Shown here: piece by piece, positions 1 through 11,471 of the stretch
How positions within the stretch are numbered: position 1 is the first letter of the stretch
Layout of the letters: each line of letters begins with the position of its first letter
Source: Antrodiella citrinella
Taxonomy: Eukaryota; Basidiomycota; Agaricomycetes; Polyporales; Steccherinaceae
Length of the DNA: 64,000 bases
Direction: 5' to 3'
Assembly: GCA_004802725.1 (NCBI GenBank)
Contig: SGPM01000087.1
Coordinates: forward strand, 1-64,000
Notes under the pieces: generated by a model
What the model was told of the DNA's origin: nothing
Database searches by the model: none
What the model saw: the letters and a program-made list of their open reading frames with translations, nothing else
Translations under genes and position numbers: made by a program

Positions 1-3000
1 CTGGAATGACAGGCCTCCATTAATTTGACCAGGGAAGAAAACAACGAATATGCACACACCTCCAAGTAGATTGTCAATTGTATCGATATCTTTGGAGAAT
101 CGGTTCATGATACGTCCTAGGGGCTGGAACATATATCAGTATGTACCACTACCGCAATCTGGAGTGCAAACTTACTGTTGTCTCGAAGAATGACATTGGT
201 GCGTTCATGACCCGCTTGATGGCGCGACGGTGCAATTCGCGTGATGCGTAGAAAGTGAGAAGAGCGAAGCAGTAGCCCATAAGGAAGAATCCAAGAGTCT
301 GGGCGACACCCAAACCCGCATAGACACCCATGTAAAAGCCGGAAGGCTGATGGAATTTCAGTTCCTCCCAGTAGACGAGCCTGATATACCGAGTGAGTAC
401 ATGTTAGCAGATATCACGGTTGATAGACTTACCAGTATGATGACAACACTTGTGCGCATTGCAGGAAGACAATGGAGAAGGCTAAACACGGAAGGATAAT
501 CTTACCGTTGCCCGCCTTGAGGTATTCCTTGTAGATGACAGCAGCAACAGCACCTGTGTTCCTCTCCTCAACCTGCATCAAAGCAGGGCCAAGAGTGTTC
601 TTCTTCTTCGGCTTTTCCGCCTCGTCATCGGCCTCAGCTACAACCTCCTCTTCCTTCTCGTCCTCCTTCTCGTCCTCCTTCTCGTCCTTCGCGCCAAACT
701 CATGAACGAAGCGGGCAAAGGCACCCTCTTTCACAATAAGCTCGTGGTAAGTACCGCATTCCGCGATCTTGCCATCAAGGATGGTGTAGATGTAGTCGAC
801 TTGAGGGAGGAAGTGGAGCGCATGAGTGACCAAGACCCGAGTCTTTCCGGAAGTGGCATTGAGGAAGACGTTGTTGAAGACGGATTTACCGACGTGCGCG
901 TCGAGCGCGGAGAGCGGATCGTCAAAGATCTGGATATCGGCATCCACGTAGATAGCACGGCAGATGTTGATACGCTGCTTCTGTCCTCCAGAAAGTGAGA
1001 TACCCTAAAGGAAGCATGGTGAGCATTATTTCGGAGCAATAAGAGATTGAATGAACTCATACTCTTTCACCGACCTCCGTGAGGTCGCCATTCGGTAGCA
1101 TTTCCAAGTCGGTTTCGAGACATGCATCCTTGATAGCTTTCCAGTACCTATCCTCCTCGAATGGCCTACCGAAGCAAATATTCTCGCGAACGGTAGCGTT
1201 CTGTATCCACGCAGTTTGCGGACAATAAGCAACCGAACTCTTGAATCTATACTCGGAGTAAGGATCATCAAACTAGGAGAATAATGATAACACATACTTC
1301 ACAGTTCCCGCGGTCTTTCTCATCTCTCCAATCGTGGCTTCCAGTAACGACGTCTTCCCAGTACCCACTGGTCCCACAATAGCGGTCAGCTGGCCTTCGG
1401 GGATGGTCATGTTGATATCGGATAGGCCAAAGACTTTGTCCATATGTTCGGGCTTCTCGGCAACAATAACGGGCGCAATTTTGCCCTTGCGTTTCTTTGA
1501 CTTCGCGGCTTTTTCGGGCGGAGGGGGACTATCCCAGGTGAATGCGCCGTCGGTGATCTCAATGGCATGCTTCATGTCGCCGTCGGTGATCCGGTCCTCT
1601 TCGATCGTCTCCGCCTCGAAAAAAACGTCGTAAAGACGCTTGATGGCGTTCGATGCGTCTGCGGTTGTACTGAGAGTCATTGCTATTCGATTTGTTAGCA
1701 TCAAGAGTCGCTGCGCATAAAGAAAAACGTACGCAAGAGCATCAGAGGCAAACGAAGAAGATTGAAAAGTGTCAGGGAAGCAAAGATGTTTGCCGCATTG
1801 ATTGAATGTCCCAAGGCCGAGTAAACGACGAAAGAGATGACTGATGCGAGCACAGGCAAGGAGACAGCAACGGCGTTGTTCGCACCACGAATGATAAGGA
1901 GTGTTCGGATATACCTAGAGAGGTGTTCAATGACATGACGAGAATTCTGCAACTAAAGCTGCGTACTCGAGCTCACTATTCCTGTAGTCGCCAATACGCT
2001 TCAGATAAGGCATCTCCCAAGCGAAGAACTTGATGATCTTCATGCCACCGAGTAGTTCTTGTAGCAACTTGGCGCGTTTGTCTGTCCACGCCATAGACTT
2101 GGATCGGAGGCCCATGAGGCGGGTCATGACACGCGTTTGAATCGGAGTACAAATCACGAAGAAGGCAAATCCAACGAGAGCGGAAGGACCCAAATTGATG
2201 ATGAGTTGAGCCAGACAAATCGCCATCTGAATGGGAGCGGTCAAGGCCATCTGGAAAAATCCGGCACAGAAGTCGATGCGAGAAACGTCGGTTGAAATAT
2301 GGTTGACCAGCTTGCCGTTAGTGAGCTTTGTCCGAGCGCGAGTGGAGAGTCTGAGTGAGCGGTCGTATATGGCTGTAATCATTCCACCGCGAATGAGAAC
2401 GCCGGTGGTTGTGCTTCGATAGAAGAAATGATGGTTGCATAGTGAGGAGAACAGTTGTACCAAGAGTAGTCCAAACGCGAGGCCGATACCTGGACCAATG
2501 GCGGGTATGTTTTCCGGCTGATTTGCCTTATGCGCAGTGTAGGCCTCCGTGCCGAAATTAATGAGAGCCTGGAAACATGGTTTGGTGAGGAGATACTTGT
2601 AAAATTAAGGAACAAACCAACTTTGACAAGTAAAGGCGTCAAGATGGTGGCAATATCACCCAACAGTTTGAGGAACCCTCCGGACCAGTACCACCATGCT
2701 ATGCTGTCGTTCATAGCCCACACGAGACTGGCCCGCCGCCGACCATCCTTGTCTCGCCATTGCTGCAACCTCTCTGCCTTCTTGCCTCGGAGAGACCACC
2801 ACACGGAACGCCGCCATCCAGGAGATACTTCGCCATTGTCCAGACGAGTATTATACTCGCGAGCTTGCTTCGCCCGCAGATCGTAGGACGCGATGATTTT
2901 GTCGCCGATAATCTTTGCAGCGCGATGATCAGGAAGTCGGTAGAGGTCAGAGGCCTCCAGGGGCCTCGCGTAACCCAAGGAAAGGAGAGCGGAGATCCAT

Positions 3001-3430
3001 CCAAACGTAAGAATGCTGTACCACCCAGCAGTCACCTCAGGCAGCATATCGGCGTCGTCGATGGATGCCTTTGGAGGGGGTGGGTTCACGGGTACGAAAG
3101 GCATCCGCAACCTGAGACAACGTCAGCCATCCAGTACATCAAGACGCGTATTGCATTGTCGCATAAAATGCGTGGCGATCGTTGCAGCTCAACGCATTGA
3201 CGGGGTCATGCGCGCACCCACAACTACCGCTTGTATCCCGCAATTACTCTGTGCACTCATCGAAGGGCTACACCACGCCACACCACGCCACGTAGTACTT
3301 CAAGGATATCAACTCACCACGATTTCTTAGCTTTTGTGCATTCAATCTCATCAGGCTCCTCGAAAGAGCTCCCCGCCTTCTCCGAAGGTGGTATGGACTC
3401 GGCGTCGTCCCGTTTGGTCTCCTTGTCCAT
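1..3430 (-). CDS. ABCC-family (Yor1/MRP-like) ABC transporter, 3' end outside window
   Basis: ATP-driven efflux pump of the ABCC family, expected in the plasma or vacuolar membrane and exporting drugs, organic anions or conjugates. The ATG at 3430-3428 opens a short acidic N-terminal exon ([12 protein letters not shown]...), followed by an intron to about 3113 and a first membrane domain (about 3110-1700). NBD1 follows: Walker [10 protein letters not shown] near 1355, signature LSGGQKQR near 990, Walker B ending [13 protein letters not shown] near 910, and an H-loop histidine in VTHALHFL. The position after Walker B is Asp rather than the catalytic Glu, as is usual for the degenerate NBD1 of ABCC proteins. 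A highly charged linker with repeated Asp-Glu-Lys units (about 653-690) leads into the second membrane domain, whose start ([20 protein letters not shown] near 270) is visible. NBD2 lies beyond position 1. About seven introns are evident. Family assignment is firm; the substrate is unknown. Confidence 0.9.
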
Positions 3431-4149
3431 GGTGGAGAAATAGGGGAGATGAACGCGAACGAAGGGAGAGCACCACAAGATTGCATTGCCGCGCAGTTCT
3501 TAAAACCCATGGTCGCACTAGCCAGGCCTCCGAGTACACATGGTCTCGTATTTTCAGATATCTTGCTGACTGTACAACAGGTCGTGGGGCCGGTATTCAC
3601 TCTGGTGTTCTCGGAGGAATCCTCCCGTGTTCAGGCTCCGCCTCTATCTCAACCAAATAACTCCACTACTGACTTTAGAAATCGGCAGCGGCACCGGATC
3701 GATCTTCCAAAACTTCCTGACGCAAGAACTACGGTTGCAATCGAAAATGAAGGCACAATGACACCTCGATGCATCGTCAAGCAAGATGCCAAGATGTCGA
3801 AAAGAGAAACATTTTCATCATAACCTTGTTACGATGAAGGTGCAGCAATCGATGTAAAAGTACTAAAACCCTAGCCAACAGTTGGACAAAAGTCAGATAC
3901 TATTTTTCAAAGTTGCTTCGGGGTTGTCTTATATGCTAACCCCGAAGGACAAAAGTTAAACTTGTCACTATCGGACAATCGACTTTTCTCCTGAGGCGGT
4001 TTATTCCCATTTGCACGCCGTGTCAAGGAAACTCAAAGCCTTGTTCAAAGTGGTGCTTGCGATTGCATTCCGTGCCTGGACCCGATAATGAAACGGAAGC
4101 GTGATCGTGATCTCGGCCTGTACCGCTATCACTTTGTACTCACAACTGT
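3431..4149. promoter_or_regulatory. ABC transporter upstream region; tail of helicase gene
   Basis: No gene is supported in these 720 bases. They lie upstream of the minus-strand ABC transporter start and downstream of the minus-strand helicase stop, so they should hold the transporter promoter and the helicase 3' UTR. The short open frames at 3334-3823 run antisense to the transporter's first exon or across its promoter and show no recognisable protein. A perfect spaced inverted repeat (3916-3947) is listed separately. Confidence 0.5.
3916..3947. repeat. Perfect 10-bp inverted repeat with 12-nt spacer
   Basis: CTTCGGGGTT at 3916-3925 is matched by its exact reverse complement AACCCCGAAG at 3938-3947, separated by 12 nt. 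It lies about 490 bp upstream of the ABC transporter start. It could be a dimeric regulator site or a hairpin in the helicase 3' region. Function is inferred only from symmetry and position. Confidence 0.55.
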
Positions 4150-6684
4150 TCATCGAGAATATGCTTCTTTCAGTTGTTCAAGGGATTGCTAGATGAGACA
4201 TTACTCGGTATAATCAAAGTAACCATGCGCCGGAACGTACCTCATACGCAGGAACCAGCGACTCGACATCTTTCTCGGAGATTCGCAGACGTTTGACCGC
4301 GTTCATGTGGTCAGCAGACTTGAGCATATTTTTGAAATACCGGGCCTGCAGACACAAGCCATGTGAGATACGCGTCAGCGAGTGGGACTGCGATAACGTA
4401 CTTCTTGCTCCTCGACCAAAGTCCAAGCGTCACCTGCTCTACCAGCACGAGCCGTGCGGCCAACGCGATGGACATACTTTCGCATGTCGACCGGTGCGTC
4501 ATAGCTTACGACGTGAGATACGTGACTGATATCTATTCCGCGAGATATCAAGTCAGAACATACGAGACTTGGTGGCGGGCCGTCAGCGATAAGATCAGGC
4601 TAACTCATGAATGATGTGCATACATGTTGATATCTTGTTTCTTGAACCGCTCCAAAATCGATTTGCGGTCACTCGCACCCAGCTCACTGGAGTAAGCCTG
4701 GACTGTCATCGGTTGATATTCCCCACCCTGCGACATCCACGTTGACTCGAAAAACTCGAAAAGTTTGACCAGACGGTTCGTTGACTCAGCAGACTTGGTG
4801 AACACAAGAGCATTCTTGACGCCACGTTCGTGGACGAGATAGAAGAGCATGAGCGGCTTTTGAGACGAGCCACAGACCAGCATATGTTCCTGAGAGCAAA
4901 GTCAGGACGGCTTGCAGACAAAGTGTCACATTGGACTGAGAGAACTTACCGTCAAGGATGCTGGCATCGTAAACTTCTCCATGACAATATCCAGAACACC
5001 TTGCTCTTTAGTCGTTGTCTCTGTCGTACTTTGAACAATTAGGTATTGCGGGTCATGGAGGTGAAGAGCAGATATTTTGGCAGGATCACGAGTCAAGGTG
5101 GCCGAGAAGAGTAGCTTTTGACATGATGACTCTTTCTTCTCGTCCAAATTTGTGTGCATTTGAGGAACACCATGAAGCAGATGTCGATACGCAGGAGCGA
5201 GAGCGTCTGCAGCTGGCACGGCCAAAGAGGATGATGATGTCGGTGAGGTAAACGTGTCGGACTCTTCCGAAACCGCGGGCGGACGTGTGGCAGCAAGCAC
5301 TCGAGCCAACCAATCTTGAAAGGATTGAGCGAGAAGCCTATCTGCCTCATCAATTACCTTGATCACCGGGTTAGCCGTGAGCAATGCAACAGTGGGGGTA
5401 CACGCCCACCAGAAATCGCAGATGTTGAAGAGAGAAATTAGGCGTATCCGCAAGATGGTCGATCAGACGGCCCGGAGTACATATAAGAATGTCGACTTTG
5501 CTTGAACCTCCCTGCAACCTGCACGGAATGCTGACGTGAGCTGCGTTGTCTTACCGCAAATGTTACTTGACTCACCCAGGCGATCTGTCTGCAACAAGCT
5601 GAGTCTGTTCATGCGCAAACGAATGTTGTCCAGTTGCGGTTCCAATCCTCAGACCACGTCCCTTTCCTACAGCCTCAAAGGTCTCTCGTACTTGAAGCAC
5701 TAGATCTCGGGTAGGCAAGACGACCAGAGCGCGAAGACGGGTGACAGTCCGACTTGACAACACCTGCACCGACATTGCTCAGCCCGCAGTGTAAACACGC
5801 GTTCTTTCATGAATGACATACCTCGACGATAGGTACAACATATGCCAATGTTTTGCCGCTTCCAGTTGGCGCAGAAACACACAAGTCCCTTGGGGTATTG
5901 TATGGTAGATACAGCTGCCATTGTTTAGGTTCCGAAAGCAGCAACGGAATTACAGCAGTCTGGACTATTTGAACGGTAAGACTTGACAATTACACGAGTA
6001 TTATGAGGCATACCGGCGAATAACTCAGTGACATTCAGTTCTCCCAACCGCTTCTTCATCCTTGGACTAAGCCCAGTCGCGTCGTCGGAACTCTCCACAT
6101 TGATAGAGATGACCCGAGTTGGCTCAATAAGGTCTGCCTGGATGAGGGCTTTGTCGAGGCCTTGCAGAGCTAACGTTGCTCTCGATGGAGCATCAGGACG
6201 TGTGGGAGCAGGGAACGATGGGAGCGCATTTGGTGTGGTGGGTTGTGGGTCCGGTTTCTCCGACACTACTGCTGCAGCTTCCTGTCCTGTAGCTTCGGGG
6301 ATATGGACATCCGCCTCGCTGTGCGTATTCTGAGTTTCCGGAACATCCACCTCTACCTTTCGCCGTTTTTTGGGCCGATGCTCTGGTTTGGGAGGAGGCG
6401 GTGGCTCGTCAGCAGCTGACTCTGCGTCAGACATCTCCTCGTCTTCATCCTCTTCTTCTTCGCCACCCTCTACCCCTTCCGTTGCATTTTTACTTACGGG
6501 AGCGGTAGTGGACTTTCGTTTCTTTCGTCTGTCCTTCTTCGCCTTCAGGTAACGTTTCTTGGCTTTGGTCTTATCCTTTCTCCCTATCAAGATTTAGTGC
6601 ATGCTTACGGAATTACTTGTGCAAACTCACCTTAGATGTTGCCAGCTGCACAGCAGCGGCGTTCGTTTGTGTTTCCGTTGTCAT
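4150..6684 (-). CDS. DBP6: DEAD-box RNA helicase, Dbp6/DDX51 family
   Basis: ATP-dependent RNA helicase of early 60S ribosomal subunit assembly in the nucleolus. The ATG at 6684-6682 begins a short exon ([18 protein letters not shown]), then an intron, then a Lys/Arg-rich and acidic N-terminal extension typical of Dbp6/DDX51. Helicase motifs appear in order: APTGSGKT (motif I, near 5860), PTRDL (Ia), CTPGR (Ib, near 5500), VIDEADRLL (II, near 5365), SATLTRDP (III, near 5090), NALVFTKS (IV), [10 protein letters not shown] (V) and [13 protein letters not shown] (VI, near 4460). The last exon, after an intron at about 4190-4240, gives [12 protein letters not shown] and TGA at 4152-4150. About seven short introns are needed. 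All catalytic motifs are intact. The QxxR-containing Q-motif region is unlike classic eIF4A, which fits Dbp6. The subfamily rests on the N-terminal extension and the [14 protein letters not shown] start of the core. Confidence 0.9.
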
Positions 6685-7937
6685 ATTTCGTGTCCGAGAA
6701 ACAGTCGAGGCGAGTCTTGGATTCGAAATTGACAGGATTTTCGAACTGAGCGCTATAATCTAATCTAGCTTTTAGTCATGACACGTGAATGATGGCTAAG
6801 CGATCAGGTTCATCGCAGGCTGCTGCGTTCACTCGCGTTGTATGTAGTCTCCGTGGCAAACTATAACAACGTTTTATGACAGTCGATAAAACTATATACG
6901 TTGTATGTACAAACTCTGTTTCTCTTTCCAGCGCTGAGAAAATAACCCATCTTTCCATTTCAACTAGCACAAAGGATGACTCGGTAAATCGAGACTTTTA
7001 TCACCACGAGTGGTCATACTGTAAGGCTCGGCCAACGCCCTCTTCTCCCAACGAAACAGCGTTATATGGCACTCCAGTTCGAATATCAACCTCGTCTTCT
7101 AATTCCTCCTTGAAGATGGTGACTGAGCATGGTGAAGCAAAACGCAGTGAGCAAATATAAGTACGAAGTGCTTGACAGGAATCAGGACCCTTTGGAAGTA
7201 GCGCACAGTAAGCAGGGGAGTTTGTGGAATAGGCTCAATGTGTTTGAATCTATTTTTCAGGACAGTCTAACAGGATGATCCTTGCAGGCTCACCTGAAGA
7301 TTGTTGTGGACGACCCGGTGTGGGCGGCGCCCTACGACTCATTGGAGACCAGCGATATTTGTATTGCGTACTCCATCCTTCGCGTATCATCGATTTTACC
7401 GCTTACATAGTATACTTACCAGGTTCACAAGTGGCGTCACGGTCAGGCTTCTTCGAGCATATTCTATCCACATGAATCGATCCGTGAGTGACTTCCTTCG
7501 GCATCAGCCCGCGCACTGTCATAAAGTTACGTCGTATCATAGCACATGTTCAGAAAACCTGCTCGTGCTCCATCAATCCTTCCCTTCGAGTCCGACAGGC
7601 TGCAACTCTTCTGGGCACGCGACCGCGCAGCCCGTGTCCCTTGCGCTTCGAACTACAACATGAATGCCCTTGAAGTCCACCATTCGCCTGACCTGGAGAA
7701 TGGCAATCTGTCGAACAAAAACAGGAGCACCAGGCACTTCGAGTGCAAAGAAGTCTGACCCACTCTAAGACTGTCATAGGATGTTCTGTCCCGAACGGCG
7801 TGCCAGTGATCTAACGTTATGCCCTGTGTTCTCCTGAGAAACATCAGGGCTAGTCCAAGATATAAAGGCTCCGCAATAAACCCTTGCTGGACGTGGCGAC
7901 GGCACACCAACCCCTTTGACTCCCCGTTTTCACTCAG
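6685..7937. other. Unresolved intergenic stretch with coding-like fragments on both strands
   Basis: This lies between the divergent helicase (minus) and P450 (plus) starts, so it contains both promoters. I could not build a gene. Coding-like pieces occur on both strands. On plus: about 7126-7270, reading KYEVLDRNQDPLEVAHSK and onward to TGA, and about 7289-7410, reading HLKIVVDDPVWAAPYDSLET and onward to TAG, the second preceded by a good acceptor TCCTTGCAG. On minus: about 7587-7764, reading FALEVPGAPVFVRQIAILQ, and about 7002-7210, ending ALQYDHSW before TGA. I recognise none of these. A relic of an old gene or a small multi-exon gene is possible. The two strands cannot both be right. Confidence 0.25.
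7861..7866 (+). promoter_or_regulatory. TATA box of the P450 gene
   Basis: TATAAA sits 77 nt upstream of the P450 ATG, with pyrimidine-rich sequence between. This is a usual fungal TATA position. It supports 7938 as the true start. Confidence 0.55.
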
Positions 7938-10221
7938 ATGCTTCAACTTGTAGTACTCGCTGCCAAGGCTGTCGGCATCTTGCTATTACTATGTGCCGTC
8001 TTTCTGCGAACTTTGCATGGATGGCTGAAGGGCTCGTCCACTACACCTCTTCCTCCTGGTCCGAAACCGATCCCTATCGTTGGCAATATGTTTCAAATGT
8101 CTGAAACGTATCAGGAGAAGATGTTCCTTTCATGGGGGCATACGTTCGGTAAGAAATCCTTTTCGTATCATTTTACTGCTTTCTCAATACGAAGTGCTAC
8201 AGGCAATATCGTGTACGCGAAGCTGCTCAACAGACCGATGATCGTCACTAGCTCTTTCGAGGTTGCAAAAGACCTCATGGAAAAGCGGGGTGCGGTCTAT
8301 TCCGACAGACCGCGCTTCGTCCTGTTGAATGAAATGTGAGTACTTTTTCTAGTACTCGCGATGTACGGGAGGTTAATAATAACATCTTTCGCAGGCTTGA
8401 TCTTGACTGCAATGTTCCCCTCCTTTCCTACGGTAATCAGTTCCGGAAGACTCGCAAATGGATCCAAGATTCGTTCTCGAGTGCAGTCTTGCCTACCTAC
8501 CGGTCTAAGCAGCGTCGAGAAATGAATATCATGCTCAAGGGTATTCTCGCTCGTCCGACGGTCATCACCTCACATATCGCACGGTGATTCGGACCTATTG
8601 AAAAGTCTTTGGCTCTGGCTCTGATTCGGCGACGTCGTCTCGGTAGATTTACTGAGGCGCTCCTTCTAGATATCGCCTACGGCCATCTTGTAACCACTGA
8701 GAACGACGAGTTTGTCAGGCTGGGAGCCGAGGGAAATCATGCGTTTGCTGGTGTTGGCGCGTACGTCGAGTTGGGTAGTGGCATTGTGAATGACGTGCCT
8801 GCTGACCCACTGTCTATTTTTGCAGTGCAGGAAGTATGCTCGTTGATTTCTTCCCCGTCCGTGAGTATTTCGAAGATACAATCTCTTGGCACGGCGCTGA
8901 CCCACACATGCATGACGTCAGTGAAATACTATCCTACATGGATGCCCGGTGCAGCGTTCAAGAGGAGAGCTGTACGTGCAGCTAAGCTGCTCAGAGCTAT
9001 GCACGACGTGCCATATAACACGGTGAAGTCACAGTTGGTGCGTGTTACCAAATTCCTGTACATGCCAGTGGACTTTGTTGACGACACGGGAGACAGATAT
9101 CCGGGAATCAGAAACCTTCGTTTGCGGCTGCACTATTGGACAAGCATCTACATGCTGGCGAATTCAACCTCTCTCGACAGGAAGAAAAGGACATCAAAGG
9201 CTCTGCAGGTACTCTCTTTGCAGGTTCGTCCATGTTCTATCTTCGCTCAAGATGAAGTGCGCGTAATGACGATACAATGCATATCTACAGCTGGTACCGA
9301 GACGGTAATATGTACCAACCGACGCTCGTGCCACTCATACTGATTTATGCCCGCTCAGATGGCTAGTACCATGAAGACGTTCGTTCTTGCCATGCTATTG
9401 TATCCCGACGTGTTCCAAGAAGCACGGGAGGAGATCGATCGCGTCGTTGGTCCATCCCGCTTGCCCGAGATCGACGACCGAGAATCTCTGCCGTACTTGA
9501 ACGCCGTCATAAAGGAAGCGTACCGATGGCACGCACCCCTTCCTCTGGGTGAGAGTCCACCTCGAATTCCCTCGAACAGCTATGTTGAAGACATTGTACA
9601 TCAGGTCTTCCTCACTATTCGAGTCAGGAAGATGTGTATAATGGATACAGGATACCCAAGGGGACCCTCGTCATCGCAAATGTCTGGTGAGTGCTGTCCA
9701 TGACGAGTTTGCGCATTCTTCTCCCTGATCACTTATGCAGGGGTATATCTCGAAATGAGAATATGTACCCCGACCCAGAGTCGTTCAAGCCGGAACGGTT
9801 CTTGGACGCGACCAGAGAAGACATAGTCGATCCGAAATCATATATCTTCGGGTTCGGACGTCGGTATGTCGAATGTCCCACACAAATTCATCGAGAACGA
9901 TATGAACGATTCAACCGTCTTCATTTCTGCAGGCTTTGTCCAGGCATGGAATTCGCTGACACTTGCATCTTCCTCGTGCTCTCCAACATCGTAGCGACCA
10001 TGGACATCCGGAAAGCCAAAGATGAACGCGGCAGAGAGATCACTCCACTCGCGGAGTTCACCAGCGGATTCGGAACGTACGTTACCTCCCAAGTGCAGAG
10101 ACGCGAGTAGTACTGATGGGTCGGTGTTTGTAGGCACCCCAAGCCGTTCCAGTCTGTCCTCGTACCACGATCGCAGGAGGCCGTTGAACTCATAAAACAT
10201 TTAGACACGGATGAAGCTTGA
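7938..10221 (+). CDS. Cytochrome P450 monooxygenase (agaricomycete CYP64/CYP512-like)
   Basis: Haem-thiolate monooxygenase, likely ER-anchored by the N-terminal hydrophobic segment (residues about 3-25), followed by the Pro-rich hinge PLPPGPKPIPIVGN. It is split into about ten exons. Hallmarks after splicing: I-helix oxygen-binding AGTET (Ala-Ala-Gly formed across introns at about 9222-9293 and 9304-9359), K-helix ExxR within VIKEAYRW (about 9510), FKPERF (about 9790), and the haem loop FGFGRR joined across an intron (about 9865-9932) to LCPG, giving FGFGRRLCPG with the cysteine ligand. An intron at 8583-8647 joins HIAR to FTEALLLDIAYGH; without it an in-frame TGA appears, so the exon is intact. 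The end is ELIKHLDTDEA then TGA at 10219-10221. Length is about 500 residues, normal for the family. There are no neighbouring biosynthetic genes, so the substrate cannot be inferred. The CYP family name is a guess from general resemblance. Confidence 0.9.
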
Positions 10222-11471
10222 GGTCTCTATCGTCTGGGAGGTGTAACTCATACATTACTGTAAGGGACGCGGGGTCAACTGAAACAACAAGCTGGAACCG
10301 CGTTTACGTCTTTTACGCGATTGTGTGTGCTCAAATATTGGATATTCACACAAGATCACACTGAGCATAGAGATGTAGAAAAGCCATGAAGCGTCGTTAA
10401 ATAAAACTTTGGACCAAGGCGTTCAACGCCGATATACTACACTGTATACCGATGCCGCAGCCCATCATCAACACGCATGACGAGCCCCGATTTCTGTACT
10501 GGAGAGAACACGAACGACGACGACGACAAAGAGGATAGAAAGCGAGACGGCCAATAACGCAAAGCTGCCTGAAAAAAACAATAAGAAAACGTCGAACAGC
10601 CTTGGGCAAAACAAACAACACGAAAGGTGGCTGGCTTTTAGGCAGGCGTAGTGGGGTGGAATAGGAATGCGAAAAGGGGGGTCGGGCGGGCGCCCAACCA
10701 AGGGTCGGTTTTGGATGAGAATAGGTGGATTGTAGAGATACTTGTAAGTATTGAGGAGCTGGGTGCGGCTGGGTAGGATTGGAATATAGAAAATCAATAA
10801 GGACAAGAGAAAGACAAAAATAGTTTAAATGGTGGTGGTGGTGAAGACGGTTGAAGAAGAAAAGAACAAAACAAGGATGGTAGTGCAAGCGGTCGAAATG
10901 AGTAAGATCGAAGGGTAAGTTGAAGATATAGATAAGACCGTGGATGCGAGGAGACGAGAGATAGAGATGGAAAGAGAATAGAGAGATAGAGAAGAAAGAG
11001 AGTCGATGAATGCTATGATTGCGCATACAAAACGAACATGAGGGAGGCATGAGGGGTCCGAGGACAGAGACGAGAGAGATGAATGGAAAAGAGAGAGAGA
11101 TGAGACTGGAAACGCAGTTTTGGAAAAGGGCGGGAGAATGTGGGACTGCAATGGATCCATCAAATCGAAAGCGAGGACAGCGAGGTCGAGAAATGACATG
11201 AGGGCCGTGGGGACATGACAATGATGAATATTTGGATATGATAATAATGAAACAATGACGTTTGTGATGCGAGTGCGGATTGTGGGGTAAAGGTGCACAG
11301 GGAAAGACGTGCAGGGCGATATAGCGAAGAGGAATGCAAGATTGGGACTTCAATGCAATGTGTGGGACACAAATGAGACTGGAAAGATCATGACGGATAA
11401 CATGCTGGCAAATACAGATATGCATACTTGTGTGCATACGGGTATCACAGTGCAATGCGACGAGGGTACGC
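10222..11471. other. Convergent intergenic region, strongly purine-rich on the plus strand
   Basis: This lies between the 3' ends of the P450 (plus) and cyclin (minus) genes. Much of 10,480-11,220 is GA-rich on plus and CT-rich on minus, with runs such as GAGAGAGATGAGA near 11,090. A long minus-strand open frame (10,397-11,704) overlaps the last cyclin exon in another frame and then runs through this skewed sequence. Its Ser/Pro/Leu-rich, CT-derived composition marks it as an artefact. The segment may be a long cyclin 3' UTR. Confidence 0.5.

Noticed and set aside
8583..8647. Apparent stop codon inside the P450
   Set aside because: It falls in a 64-nt GT-AG intron; removing it restores HIARFTEALLLDIAYGH, so the gene is not broken there.
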